Assembly: GCA_030754585.1 (NCBI GenBank)
Contig: JASMAB010000004.1
Coordinates: forward strand, 1 to 47,216
From: Nitrososphaerales archaeon
GTDB lineage: Archaea > Thermoproteota > Nitrososphaeria > Nitrososphaerales > JACPRH01
Length of the DNA stretch: 47,216 nucleotides
Direction of reading: 5' to 3'
Part shown: positions 1 through 9,546 of the stretch, piece by piece
Numbering within the stretch: the first letter of the stretch is position 1
Layout of the letters: the number at the start of each line of letters is the position of its first letter
Notes under the pieces: model-generated
What the model was told of the DNA's origin: nothing
The model's database searches: none
What the model saw: only the letters and a program-made list of their open reading frames with translations
Position numbers and translations under genes: made by a program

Positions 1-614
1 GAATTACTTATCTAATTTTTTTTGAGTCTGGTGTATCAACTATTTTTTTATCTTCAAACTTCGGGGATGATTTTAAATCAAAAGTTTCTAATGATTTGAT
101 TCTTTACACCGGTGATTCACAGCCTATAACCCCTGAGGCAGATTACCAAGTAGCCGATAAGATATTGGAATTAGCTAGTGAATTTGGCACTAAAAAAATA
201 TTCAGCCTTGCAGCGTATATTACAGGAGGCTTTGTAAAGGAACCAAAAGTATATGGTACTGCTACTGAGATCTCAGCAGCAAATGATCTTTCTAACTATG
301 GTGTAATTTTGATGAAAGAGGGGGCAATCACAGGAATGAATGGATTATTGGTTGGCTTAGCTAAAGTCAGAGGTATGTTAGGGCTATCGTTGTTAGGTGA
401 GACCTCAGGATATATAGTTGATGCCAATGCATCCAAAGCTGTTTTAACCATTTTCAGCAAGATTATGGATATTGAAGTCGATATGACACGTCTCATTGAG
501 CATGCAAAGAATAGCGAAAAGATTGTCAAGAAACTTGGTCAATTAAGAAATAGTCAAGATAGTCATCCTGAAGTTGGAAAACAGAATAATAAAAACCTAG
601 GATACATCAGTTGA
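1..614 (+). CDS. PAC2-family (proteasome-assembly-chaperone-like) protein, 5' end missing
   Basis: The reading frame is open from base 3 to the stop at 612-614, so this is the C-terminal part of a gene that starts before the window. The TTG at 96 in the ORF track is internal. The segment GDSQP..TPEADYQVADKIL, followed by a Gly/Ala-rich core with AAYITGGF and the GLLVGLAK..GMLGLSLLGET stretch, is typical of archaeal PAC2 proteins. These are relatives of proteasome assembly chaperones; some archaeal members bind the proteasome C-terminus. The tail after about residue 150 of the tracked ORF is polar and probably disordered. It converges on rtcB with only 8 bp between the stops. The family call is by recognition of sequence pattern; the exact partner is not known. 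Confidence 0.75.
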   Translation, partial: ITYLIFFESGVSTIFLSSNFGDDFKSKVSNDLILYTGDSQPITPEADYQVADKILELASEFGTKKIFSLAAYITGGFVKEPKVYGTATEISAANDLSNYGVILMKEGAITGMNGLLVGLAKVRGMLGLSLLGETSGYIVDANASKAVLTIFSKIMDIEVDMTRLIEHAKNSEKIVKKLGQLRNSQDSHPEVGKQNNKNLGYIS

Positions 615-622
615 ATATCTAA

Positions 623-2086
623 TTATCCTTTAACTACGCCTAATGGTTTCAATCTTACTACTTTAGTGGCAATTCCTACTTTATCTGATACATTGGCAAC
701 AGTATCTACATCCTTATAGGCCCCTGGTGCCTCTTCTACTATCCCTTTCCAACTCGCAGATTTGACTAGTATTCCATTTCTTCCAAGGTCCCTTTTAACG
801 TCTTCAGCTCTATAAGTTCTGATAGCTGCAGAGCGAGACATCATCCTGCCTGCCCCATGAGCTGTTGATCCGAAGCTATTCTCCATTGATTTGGGTGTGC
901 CCAGAAGAACCCAGCTAGCCGTTCCCATAGATCCTGGTATCAGAACTGGTTGCCCAATATCTCTATACGCATTTGGAATATCTTTACTTTCTCTTGGAAA
1001 AGCTCTTGTTGCACCTTTTCTATGAACAACAACCTTGCGTTTTTCACCATCGATATTATGTTCTTCAACCTTAGCAATATTATGTGCTACATCATAAATT
1101 AAATTTAATCCAATTTCGTTTTCAGACATTTTGAAGATATTCTGCATAACCTTCCTAGTCCAATGTGTTATCATCTGTCTATTCGACCATGCATAGTTTA
1201 AAGCTGCACCCATTGCTCCAAAATAATTCAAAGCTTCCTTGGAATTATTAGGTGCACAGGCAAGTTCTCTATCCGGTAGATGTATGTTATATTTGTGTGA
1301 AGCTGATTCTATTACCTTAAGGTAATCACTGCAGACTTGGTAACCTAAACCTCTTGAACCAGTATGTATCAGTATCATAATTTGCCCTTCTTCTCTTATA
1401 CCAAAGCGTTCAGCAGCTTTATTGTCAAATACTTTATCGACTTTCTGAATTTCCAGAAAGTGATTTCCAGACCCTAAGCTCCCAAGTTGGGGTATTCCTC
1501 TTGCCTTCGCTATAGGCGAAACTTTGTCAGGATCTGCACTATCCATTTTGCCGTTCTCTTCACAAAATTCTGCGTCCTGCTTTGTTCCATATCCTGCTTC
1601 GATAGCCCAATTTACGCCCTCTCTAAGTACATCATCTAAATGGTTTGGTGATAACTTTAACCGCCCTTTACTGCCTAATCCTGATGGAACTGCTTGAAAT
1701 AGATCAGATAGTATCTGTTTTAATTTGGGCCTAACTTCATTTTCGGTAAGATTTGTTTGCAGTAGACGGACTCCACAATTGATATCGTATCCTACGCCAC
1801 CAGGAGAGATTACTCCAGTATCTGCATCTGTTGCAGCGACTCCTCCAATAGGAAAACCATATCCCTCATGCCCATCTGGTAGTACAATCGCATGTTTGAT
1901 GATTCCAGGGAGGTGAGCTACGTTTATTGCTTGATCTATAGTTCTGTCGGTTAGCATTTTTTTAAGCAGATTCTCATTAGCATATATTGAAACTGGAACA
2001 TTCATTCCTGGTTTTGCATCTGACTCAATTCTATACTCTACTTCACTTACTTTTGTTATTGGATATTTTGAAGTTGGTTGAGCCAA
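623..2086 (-). CDS. rtcB: RNA-splicing ligase RtcB
   Basis: RtcB joins 2',3'-cyclic-phosphate or 3'-phosphate RNA ends to 5'-OH ends, using GTP and Mn2+. It is the archaeal ligase that seals tRNA exons after intron removal. At 487 aa it is full length and has no intein. Visible motifs: DGHEGYGFPIGG (about 71-82), GGVGYDINCGVR with the metal-binding Cys at 104, GSLGSGNHFLE, HTGSRGLG, GSMGTASWVL and the late HGAGR segment carrying the guanylylated His. The ATG start gives the usual N-terminus. It is the last gene of the leftward run that starts at the GINS gene, 78 bp after the asparagine-synthase-like gene. A tRNA with three introns lies about 10 kb away and would need this activity. Confidence 0.96.
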   Translation of the reverse strand: MAQPTSKYPITKVSEVEYRIESDAKPGMNVPVSIYANENLLKKMLTDRTIDQAINVAHLPGIIKHAIVLPDGHEGYGFPIGGVAATDADTGVISPGGVGYDINCGVRLLQTNLTENEVRPKLKQILSDLFQAVPSGLGSKGRLKLSPNHLDDVLREGVNWAIEAGYGTKQDAEFCEENGKMDSADPDKVSPIAKARGIPQLGSLGSGNHFLEIQKVDKVFDNKAAERFGIREEGQIMILIHTGSRGLGYQVCSDYLKVIESASHKYNIHLPDRELACAPNNSKEALNYFGAMGAALNYAWSNRQMITHWTRKVMQNIFKMSENEIGLNLIYDVAHNIAKVEEHNIDGEKRKVVVHRKGATRAFPRESKDIPNAYRDIGQPVLIPGSMGTASWVLLGTPKSMENSFGSTAHGAGRMMSRSAAIRTYRAEDVKRDLGRNGILVKSASWKGIVEEAPGAYKDVDTVANVSDKVGIATKVVRLKPLGVVKG

Positions 2087-2164
2087 GAAGATCCTCTTTA
2101 GATTTTTTCCTTCAAATTGTCTTGATTCTTAGAGGGATATAAATGATTATCAGATTTACAGAAT

Positions 2165-3505
2165 CTAAAGTCGCATTTTTTGGATGTATTTCTGAATTTT
2201 AGAGCTATATTGCATTGCTTTTTTTGGTTTGAAAACAATATTTTCAGGTAGTCCAGCCCTTAATGCTGCTTCTCTAAGAACAATCTTTCTACTGTTTTTT
2301 TCAATATTCATTTTAAGACTGGGATGTAATGTTATTGCATAATTAGCAAGGTCAAATGAGGCATATGGTAATCGTAATTCTGTGAAGAATGAAGCAGCTG
2401 CTTCATCCCTTTGAAAATTAGCTTTATATGCTGTTTTTATGTCGTGCATCATCATAGATTGTGATTCTTCATACCCTTTCTGTTCATATGTTTTTAAATA
2501 CTTCATATATCCCCCAAAAAGTTCATCTGCAAGCTGACCCAAAATAATCGTGTTGCATCCTTCTTTCCGGGCAGCAAATGCTATTTCATTAACGACTACT
2601 CCAATAGATAAATCCATAGGACTTTTTCTTTCAATATGTGTGAAAATATTAGTTACTAACTGCTTTATCCTTTCTTTACTTAAGCATATTTCAATCAAAT
2701 CCAAACCAAGACTTGCTGCCGATGCTTTAGATTCATACTCGTCAATAGAACCAGGTGTAAACACAGATATCAACCTAATATTACTTATCTTACTTGCTAG
2801 ATGCGCCAACAAAGAGCTGTCTAATCCCCCTGAAAATCCTATCGCAATATTCTTGCCCTTAATTCTTGTTTTTATGGATTTATTTAGAAGCCGAAGTACA
2901 TTCTCAGCCCCCTCATTAGCGTCTGAATTCCAATCTCTTCCTCCTTCAATACTCTTTATCACAAATTTATCTAACCTCGCTAAATCTGTAGAGTAAACAA
3001 AACCTGGAGAAACAGCTTCCGTCTCCATCCCCACGGCTCTAAGAGCATTGGAATCAGTGGCAACCCCTAAAACTCCTTCTCGTCTTCCTATGAAAAGAGG
3101 TTTTACACCAAGAGGATCCCGTCCAAAAACAATTTTATCTTTATCTAGGCAAGAAAAAGTGTATTCACCATCGGCATCTCTTAGAAATTCTGCAAGCTTA
3201 GATGGTTCTTGGCCTAGATGTTTTATTCTTGATCCGATATGAGTTCCCTTACTCCCGTAAATAGTTCCATGAATCAGAGTGTCTTCTTTATCATAAAAAT
3301 CAGTTGCAAGACAATATCCTGATATCGACTTGGCTGATAACGATTGTTGATGTAATTCTTGGGAGTTTTTTGCTTTGATTAATTTTTTTCCTTCAATAAG
3401 ATAGCCCGCCCAAGCACGGTGACTCATCTCTTGAAGAGCATTTATGAGATATGGGTAGATATTCTTTCTTCCTAAGAAAGTTGCAAAGCCATTAATCAAT
3501 ACCAT
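2165..3505 (-). CDS. asparagine-synthase-like amidotransferase, no N-terminal catalytic Cys
   Basis: A 446-aa protein with the two-domain layout of asparagine synthase B. An N-terminal class-II glutamine-amidotransferase-like domain contains GRDPLGVKPLF at about 130-140. A C-terminal ATP-pyrophosphatase domain has the P-loop FSGGLDSS (about 227) and the family signature QLADELFGGYMKY (about 328). Class-II glutaminase domains need Cys immediately after the initiator Met; here the protein begins MVLINGF. A TAA codon directly precedes the ATG, so no upstream extension can supply the Cys. I infer an ammonia-using or otherwise altered enzyme; the substrate is uncertain. It starts 7 bp after the hel308 stop, so it is co-transcribed with that gene. 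Confidence 0.85.
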   Translation of the reverse strand: MVLINGFATFLGRKNIYPYLINALQEMSHRAWAGYLIEGKKLIKAKNSQELHQQSLSAKSISGYCLATDFYDKEDTLIHGTIYGSKGTHIGSRIKHLGQEPSKLAEFLRDADGEYTFSCLDKDKIVFGRDPLGVKPLFIGRREGVLGVATDSNALRAVGMETEAVSPGFVYSTDLARLDKFVIKSIEGGRDWNSDANEGAENVLRLLNKSIKTRIKGKNIAIGFSGGLDSSLLAHLASKISNIRLISVFTPGSIDEYESKASAASLGLDLIEICLSKERIKQLVTNIFTHIERKSPMDLSIGVVVNEIAFAARKEGCNTIILGQLADELFGGYMKYLKTYEQKGYEESQSMMMHDIKTAYKANFQRDEAAASFFTELRLPYASFDLANYAITLHPSLKMNIEKNSRKIVLREAALRAGLPENIVFKPKKAMQYSSKIQKYIQKMRL

Positions 3506-3512
3506 TTATATT

Positions 3513-5675
3513 TCAACCGCTTATCTGCGATTTAACTTTCCGGGCAACAGCTGGTCCTATTTTTTCCACAGATGCAATCTGATTATAAGAAGTTGCTCTC
3601 AATTTAGCTAGGTTTCTTAACCCAGCGTTGAAGAGTGACCGTGCTCTTACTCTGCCTATTCCTTCAAGAGTCGTTAGAGATAATAACTCAGACTTTACAC
3701 CATATTTTATTCGTCTTCGAAGCAAATCTATTTCTATTAGAAAATTCGTTCTACCAATAATCTTGCAAACTTCAGCAAGAGAATATAAAAGCCAGTCAGC
3801 ATTTTCAACTGCCCTATGGAGGTCTCCTGGTTCAATGCCAAACTGCTTCAATATCATCTCTTCAGATGCTTCATCTATCCAATGGGACAATGCCATTAGT
3901 GCTCGAAATTGTTGTAAGAACTCATCATAAGATTCAAAGTCAGATCCCTCGGGAATAGGAATAATAAACTCTGATTTATGATCTTCAAGGAAAAGATTGG
4001 CGTTCTCCAAATCTACTTTTCTCATAAAAAATCTGGGGGTAAAATCAGGAACAGTCACAATTAAGTGGAGGATTCCTGTTATTTGTGAAGAACTTCTTTC
4101 AGCATATCTAATAGCCTGTCTGAACTCTATTCCAGTTACTGGGTCGATATATAGCATTGATATTCTCTTTCCGAATTCAGTAGCTAAGAAACGTTTACCT
4201 CTCATTTCAATGAGATTTTCTGTTATCAAGAAATCGATGGCGGCATTCATCTTTCTTTTTACTGTATCACTACTATTTTGGTTGGCAAAAAGTGTCTTAA
4301 AAAATAACATATCCATCTCAGAATCTGTCATTCCAGGAAGTGTAGATATTGCGGCTAAGATATGTGTACGAAGCGCCCCCTTTCTTGCCAATTGAGAGTA
4401 TATTGGTTCTGGTTCTCCTTTGACGTACCGTGCATAAATATCATCAGCCTCTTCCTCAGTCAGTGATGGTAAAACGGTTTCACCTACAGTATCAAATTTG
4501 GGTCTACCTGCCCTGCCACACATCTGTTTATAATCCAGAACAGAAATATGTGTCTGACCTCCAAGATCAGAATTGTACCTAAAGAGACTACTTAAGACCA
4601 CCCTCCTTGCAGGAAGATTGACACCTGCAGCTAAAGTAGACGTAGAAGTTAAAATTTTTACTACACCACTTCTGAACCCTTCCTCAATCAGTTGTCTGTG
4701 CTTTGGATTTAATCCTGCATGATGAAAAGCGGCACCATGTTCAACTGCTCTAGAAAGTTTTCGGCTTAATTCGGTCTCTTCACCTGTGAATAATATTTTC
4801 CTTGCCATATTACTTGCCTTTTTTATATCATCTTTCGTTAGATACTTAGGAACTACTTCTGCTGATTTAAGGGCCAAGCTGACAGATCTTCTTCTAGTCT
4901 CGGTGAAAATAAGCGACTGTCCACCATACTTTACTGTGTCTGCAGCTATATCGATTGGAATACCTCTATTGGTTGAATCTATCTTTTTTGTTGTATCATC
5001 TGAATAAAATATTTCACCATACAGATAAACCCCTTCAATTAGTTTCACAGGTCGCCATTGTGTATCTACTAGTCTAGCTCCCAGCCATTTTGCCAGTTCT
5101 TTAGCATTTCTTATTGTTGCGCTTAAAGCCAATATTTGGGCTTCAGGAGCTAAGCTGAGTATCTTGGTAAGAATAGTTTCAAGAGTCGGGCCTCTATAAG
5201 TATCTCCAACAAGATGGACTTCATCTGCAATGAAAAGCTTTACTTCATCTATCCAAGGAATGCCATGTCGTAATAAGGAGTCAAACTTTTCATTGGTTAA
5301 AATAATGATATCTCCGTTTCTTAGATATTTATTTGATGAATCATAATCACCAGATGATAATACAACTCGAATATTATCTCCATTTAACTTTTCAAGAGTC
5401 TTAAATATCTTGAATTCTTCATACTTTTCTTTAGCTAAGGCTCTGAGTGGGCTCAAATAAACAATCTTCCCTCCTTTTTCAAGAATAGTTTTTCCTGCAG
5501 TAAGAATGGCGATTAGAGTTTTTCCACTAGCAGTAGGGGTAGTCAATAACATGTTTTCCCCAACTAATACATTGCCTTTCACGGCTTCTTCTTGTGTGGG
5601 GTAAAGCTCACTGTATCCTTGCTTGAGAAGCATTTCAGATAAATTTCTAGGTATTGGAAGCGTTGATATTTTCAC
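3513..5675 (-). CDS. hel308: Hel308-type superfamily 2 DNA helicase
   Basis: Hel308 is a 3'-5' helicase of the Ski2-like group that acts on stalled replication forks in archaea. The 720-aa protein has a Q motif (TQEEAV, about 27), Walker A TPTASGKT (about 46-53), LSPLRALAKEKYEEF (Ia), the DEVH box (IADEVHLVGD), LALSATI (III), HHAGLNP (IV), STSTLAAGVNLPARR (V) and the arginine motif QMCGRAGR (VI). These are followed by winged-helix and ratchet regions and a C-terminal helix-hairpin-helix (LEGIGRVRARSLF). Length and order match the family. It sits between mcm and the asparagine-synthase-like gene on the same strand, consistent with a replication-repair operon. Confidence 0.95.
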   Translation of the reverse strand: MKISTLPIPRNLSEMLLKQGYSELYPTQEEAVKGNVLVGENMLLTTPTASGKTLIAILTAGKTILEKGGKIVYLSPLRALAKEKYEEFKIFKTLEKLNGDNIRVVLSSGDYDSSNKYLRNGDIIILTNEKFDSLLRHGIPWIDEVKLFIADEVHLVGDTYRGPTLETILTKILSLAPEAQILALSATIRNAKELAKWLGARLVDTQWRPVKLIEGVYLYGEIFYSDDTTKKIDSTNRGIPIDIAADTVKYGGQSLIFTETRRRSVSLALKSAEVVPKYLTKDDIKKASNMARKILFTGEETELSRKLSRAVEHGAAFHHAGLNPKHRQLIEEGFRSGVVKILTSTSTLAAGVNLPARRVVLSSLFRYNSDLGGQTHISVLDYKQMCGRAGRPKFDTVGETVLPSLTEEEADDIYARYVKGEPEPIYSQLARKGALRTHILAAISTLPGMTDSEMDMLFFKTLFANQNSSDTVKRKMNAAIDFLITENLIEMRGKRFLATEFGKRISMLYIDPVTGIEFRQAIRYAERSSSQITGILHLIVTVPDFTPRFFMRKVDLENANLFLEDHKSEFIIPIPEGSDFESYDEFLQQFRALMALSHWIDEASEEMILKQFGIEPGDLHRAVENADWLLYSLAEVCKIIGRTNFLIEIDLLRRRIKYGVKSELLSLTTLEGIGRVRARSLFNAGLRNLAKLRATSYNQIASVEKIGPAVARKVKSQISG

Positions 5676-5728
5676 TTCTTATTACCTTATCCGCATTGAT
5701 TGATGATGAATATTCTATTGATTCTCAG

Positions 5729-7774
5729 TTAGAGTTTTCTATACGAACCCGGCTTGACTTCATATATTGCTCCACTTCGATTCAGGGTTTGTAGCATCTT
5801 CTTTGCTTCATCGTTATTCATCTTTCCAGTACCCATCAACTCTTCTACGAATCTGTTACCTTCAACAGGTTTCTTCTCAGGGCCTTCCAAACTCTTAAAG
5901 ATATCCAGAGCAAGTTCTAGAAGATTGCGTTCACTAAGCGGTTTTCCATGCAGAACACCTAGATCCACTTGACCTGTTTTTACATCAACCCCGACAGTTT
6001 CGTACATCCGTTTAATCAGGGAAACTGCCCTAATGGCATCATCTTCAGTTACTTTCTCATGAAGCATTATTCTAGCTCTGGCTGTAGCTAGACGAATAAG
6101 CCCCTCTAGTTGTCTTGGAGTTACTGTGATCATATTTTCATCACTCATTCCTCTCATTCTTAGATAATAGTCCATGATCTTATCTTCTGCTTCCGGAGTA
6201 AGTTTTGGAGCTAAATTCCGTGCATATGCAAGATACTTGCGAAGAGTTTCATATTCAATTGGTGGGGATTTTACATATTTTCCTGTTCTGTGAATTTCTA
6301 AAACATGCTTAGCTAATTCTCTATCACGGGCCATATCTGCTTTATCTCTGAGAATAAAAATCAGATCAAATCGTGTAAGAAGTGGGGTTGGTAGATTTAC
6401 ATTATCCGTAATATTTCTGTAGTCATCATATTTCCCAAGAGCTGGGTTAGCTGCAGCAAGTATTGAAGTTCTAGCATTTAGAGTAGCTACAATACCTCCC
6501 TTTGCGATGCTTACAGTCTGTTGTTCCATACATTCATGAAGAGCGGATCTATCTTCAGTTCGCATTTTGTCAAATTCATCAATACTCGCAATTCCAAGAT
6601 CAGCAAGAACAACCGCTCCTGCCTCAAGCATCATCATACCATTTTTCTCGCGAACTACAGCTGCTGTCAATCCTGCGGCAGTTGATCCTCTTCCTGAAGT
6701 GTATAATCCTCTTGGAGCCAGATGTGAAGCAAATTTTAATAGTTCAGATTTTGCTGTTCCCGGATCTCCTACTAATAGAACGTTTATGTCTCCTCGAATA
6801 GTTGTTCCATCCAATAATTGTTGCCTTGGCGCACCTGTCATCATAAGCAATATAGCTTCTTTATGAGTTTCATGACCATGAATTGCCGGTGCAATAGATT
6901 CAATTAAGCGTTCGTAAACATTCGGTTCATTAGAAATAGTCTTAATTAATGCTTCATCCTCTTTTGAGAGATGTATTATTTCGGGTTCTTTACCCATTAC
7001 TTCAAGATAATTTCCCTCAATAATGGATTGAAAAACTCTTAGTTTTCCTCGCCCCTGGGAATATTCAGGTTCAGCTCTAACTATGCCTGTAAGTGTTACT
7101 CTATCTCCAGGACGAGTAATATTTACAAGATCTCTTACTAGTGATACATCATAGGATTGTGGAAGTTGACCTGCAGGCAGTTCTTCAGGCAGTTCTTGCA
7201 TTCTTATTACTTGATAATCAATAAAAACCGTTTCCTTTTCATCTAGCTCAAAATTTCTAACTTCTTCACATTCTTCACAACTTCTTGGATGTCGAAGAAT
7301 CATTTTATCCTGAGGAATTTGGTTTGTGTGACCGCATTTGACACATTTGAATGCTGCTGTAACTACCAGTGGCTTAATATCTGATGTTCTAACTACTACT
7401 CCTGTTATTTCTGTCAGCTTATCTAGGTGCTCTATTCCCACTTTTCGTATAGGTACCCTATCTTGAAGATTTCTTATTCTAACAGTCAGATCGTTTCTTA
7501 TTTTCTCGGCATAGGATGGATTTTCAGTTCTAAGAGTTTCGACAGTTGCTTTCTTGAAGCTCTCAAGTACTTCATCCGGTTCAGTAAGGAGCCTATTAGC
7601 CAAATCAACATTATGTATTAATAAATCATTAAAGTCCACAATAAGAGATTTACTTCCAGATGCTACTATCTGGGAGATTCTGACTCGATAAATATGTCCA
7701 CCAGGCTTGGACTTGAAGCTCTTAAGAAACTTCTCTAATAACTCACTTTGCTTAGATTGGGTTAGCTCACTCAT
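5729..7774 (-). CDS. mcm: replicative minichromosome maintenance helicase MCM
   Basis: The archaeal homohexameric replicative helicase, 681 aa. The N-terminal domain carries a zinc site CVKCGH...CEEC (about 143-170). The AAA+ domain shows Walker A GDPGTAKSELLK (about 336), Walker B LADLGIASIDEFDKM (about 393), sensor-1 AAANP and the arginine-finger segment LTRFDLIF. A C-terminal winged-helix domain follows (about 610-680). No intein is present. The start overlaps the end of the upstream GINS gene by 8 bp, so translation is probably coupled and the two products act in the same CMG-like complex. Confidence 0.97.
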   Translation of the reverse strand: MSELTQSKQSELLEKFLKSFKSKPGGHIYRVRISQIVASGSKSLIVDFNDLLIHNVDLANRLLTEPDEVLESFKKATVETLRTENPSYAEKIRNDLTVRIRNLQDRVPIRKVGIEHLDKLTEITGVVVRTSDIKPLVVTAAFKCVKCGHTNQIPQDKMILRHPRSCEECEEVRNFELDEKETVFIDYQVIRMQELPEELPAGQLPQSYDVSLVRDLVNITRPGDRVTLTGIVRAEPEYSQGRGKLRVFQSIIEGNYLEVMGKEPEIIHLSKEDEALIKTISNEPNVYERLIESIAPAIHGHETHKEAILLMMTGAPRQQLLDGTTIRGDINVLLVGDPGTAKSELLKFASHLAPRGLYTSGRGSTAAGLTAAVVREKNGMMMLEAGAVVLADLGIASIDEFDKMRTEDRSALHECMEQQTVSIAKGGIVATLNARTSILAAANPALGKYDDYRNITDNVNLPTPLLTRFDLIFILRDKADMARDRELAKHVLEIHRTGKYVKSPPIEYETLRKYLAYARNLAPKLTPEAEDKIMDYYLRMRGMSDENMITVTPRQLEGLIRLATARARIMLHEKVTEDDAIRAVSLIKRMYETVGVDVKTGQVDLGVLHGKPLSERNLLELALDIFKSLEGPEKKPVEGNRFVEELMGTGKMNNDEAKKMLQTLNRSGAIYEVKPGSYRKL

Positions 7775-8348
7775 CTTCAGTTTCCTCTAATACTGTATTT
7801 TTCCATTTTTGAACTATGTTTCTCACCTCGTTGAAAAGAGTTTGCTCTTCTAACGTTACTTTCTGCATTATTTCCGGAGTGTCTTCTCCTACAGTTAGTG
7901 GAAGTAATTTTACAGTTCTGATCTTAAATAGATCCATTGCCTTAAGATATAATTCATCATAATCTTGCTTTGATACATTCTTGTTTTCAGTATCTTCCTT
8001 TAACCGTCTAAGATATCGATTCAATTTTAAGTAGAAATCACCAGTTAAAGTAGAAATCTGATTTGACCCTTGAATCCGTTCTCTGCTCAAAGCCTTGAGC
8101 ATTTCAACTTCAAAGCTTTCTTCTTGAATTTCCGCGAACCCAAGTTCTGCAATTTCTTCAGCTGCCCATCTTGGAAGTTCTATGATATCTCTTTCCTTAG
8201 ATTCCTTAATTTCAAAAGAATCCATCGTTATTTTGGGTAGATTATGTTTTACGATTAACTTTACAGGATGAAGTAAATATTCCATTTCTCTATCCTGTAT
8301 AAATGTGGATTTACTGATTCTTTGATGTAACATATTCTTGTCCAACAA
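7767..8348 (-). CDS. archaeal GINS subunit (Gins23-like domain order)
   Basis: GINS proteins connect MCM and the Cdc45/RecJ-like nuclease in the replicative helicase. In this 193-aa protein a beta-rich segment with IELPRWAAEEIAELGFAEI (about 55-75) precedes a mostly helical part with DFYLKLNRYLRRLK and an LLPL segment. A small B-like domain ahead of the helical A-like domain is the Psf2/Psf3 (Gins23) order, and Gins23 genes are known to sit next to mcm in some Thermoproteota. The helical part also resembles Gins51, so the paralog assignment is tentative. The tracked start is TTG (8346-8348); an ATG five codons later (MLHQR) is the alternative. It heads the leftward operon. Confidence 0.75.
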   Translation of the reverse strand: MLDKNMLHQRISKSTFIQDREMEYLLHPVKLIVKHNLPKITMDSFEIKESKERDIIELPRWAAEEIAELGFAEIQEESFEVEMLKALSRERIQGSNQISTLTGDFYLKLNRYLRRLKEDTENKNVSKQDYDELYLKAMDLFKIRTVKLLPLTVGEDTPEIMQKVTLEEQTLFNEVRNIVQKWKNTVLEETEDE

Positions 8349-8496
8349 GTTTTTATCGTCATATCTTTTTTAATGTTGTTAAATCATTTGATGATGTACT
8401 CTTTATCAAACTTGTTTTACACTGTAAATTAATGATTGGGTTTTGTAGGTGTTTTCCTTCTTAACTCTAATCAATTACATCATTTTTTCTAGTGGC

Positions 8497-8506
8497 TTTA
8501 AATATA
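8497..8506 (+). promoter_or_regulatory. TATA box for rfcS
   Basis: TTTAAATATA lies about 38 bp before the GTG and 47 bp before the ATG of rfcS. With the usual archaeal spacing of about 25 bp, transcription would begin near 8525-8530 and leave a very short leader. AAGGTG at 8532-8537 can serve as a ribosome-binding site for the ATG at 8544, which argues for that start over the GTG at 8535. The same 186-bp gap must contain the promoter for the divergent GINS operon. Confidence 0.55.
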
Positions 8507-8534
8507 ATAAGGCATGTGATTCACCCTGAACAAG

Positions 8535-9533
8535 GTGCAAGTTATGTCAAAGAGAGATATACACGAATCTATAATGTGGGCTGAGAAATATAGGCCCTTA
8601 AAAATCGGAGATATCGTGAATCAGATTGTAGCTGTTGAGCGCCTTAAGTCTTTGCTTAAGTCACCCGGAAATATGCCGCACCTTCTATTTGTAGGGCCAC
8701 CTGGAACAGGCAAAACAACAACAGCTCTATGTATAACAAGATACATAATGAAAGATTATTGGCGAGATTTCACATTAGAGCTGAACGCTTCAGATGAGAG
8801 GGGTATTAACACTATCCGAGATAGAGTGAAGACCTTTGCAAGATATACAGATAGGCGACAAGATATCCCCTTTAGAATAATCATACTGGATGAGGCAGAC
8901 GAAATGACAAACGACGCTCAAACCGCTTTAAGAAGGATTATGGAGACATACTCCAAAGGTACTCGATTTATTCTTATTGGGAATTATTCTTCTAGAATAA
9001 TTGAACCCATTCAAAGCAGATGTGCCATATTCAGATTCATAAGACTTGGCGAAGAAGATGTTGTAAATTATCTTGCAGAAATATCAAAGAAAGAAGGAGT
9101 TAAATTCGAAAAAGATGCATTATCTTCCATATATAAAGTAACAACAGGAGATCTTAGAAATGCGATTAATATTCTGGAATCAGCAGCTGCTTTAGGATTT
9201 GTAAACGAAAATAATGTTCAGAAGACTGCCGGAATATCGGGTAAAGCTAAAGTGAAAGATGTTATTACTATGGCATTAGAAGGAAAGTTTAATGATGCTT
9301 GGATATTGCTAACCGAGCTTATTCGTGTTTATGGTATGGCTGAAAAAGACTTCCTGAAGTATGCAAATGAATATCTTTCTAGACAAGAATTATTGAATCA
9401 AGGAAATATTGCAGAAGTTATGGCAAAGTATGACTATCGGATAATTGTAGGTGCCAATCCCGAAATACAACTCACTGCATTACTCGCTGAATTGGGTAGA
9501 ATAGGTCAAGAATTAGATCAGAATATCAGGTAG
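8535..9533 (+). CDS. rfcS: replication factor C small subunit (clamp loader)
   Basis: The RFC small subunit forms, with the large subunit, the ATP-driven loader of the PCNA sliding clamp. The protein is 332 aa from the GTG, or 329 aa from the better-supported ATG at 8544. Features: WAEKYRP near the N-terminus, Walker A FVGPPGTGKTT, Walker B with LDEADEMT, sensor-1 IGNYSS, the SRC arginine-finger motif (IQSRCAIFRF) and a helical C-terminal collar. No large subunit follows; hisS starts 13 bp downstream on the same strand, so the two are probably co-transcribed. No intein is present. Confidence 0.96.
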   Translation: MQVMSKRDIHESIMWAEKYRPLKIGDIVNQIVAVERLKSLLKSPGNMPHLLFVGPPGTGKTTTALCITRYIMKDYWRDFTLELNASDERGINTIRDRVKTFARYTDRRQDIPFRIIILDEADEMTNDAQTALRRIMETYSKGTRFILIGNYSSRIIEPIQSRCAIFRFIRLGEEDVVNYLAEISKKEGVKFEKDALSSIYKVTTGDLRNAINILESAAALGFVNENNVQKTAGISGKAKVKDVITMALEGKFNDAWILLTELIRVYGMAEKDFLKYANEYLSRQELLNQGNIAEVMAKYDYRIIVGANPEIQLTALLAELGRIGQELDQNIR

Positions 9534-9546
9534 GTATGCTTCATAT

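Noticed and set aside
6502-6801. Plus-strand ORFs of about 99 codons inside mcm
   Set aside because: They are antisense shadows of a strongly conserved gene with no independent motif.
8380-8400. TGATGATG sequence resembling a C box of a C/D guide RNA
   Set aside because: No matching D box (CTGA) at a suitable distance and no C'/D' pair; the same was true near 5700.
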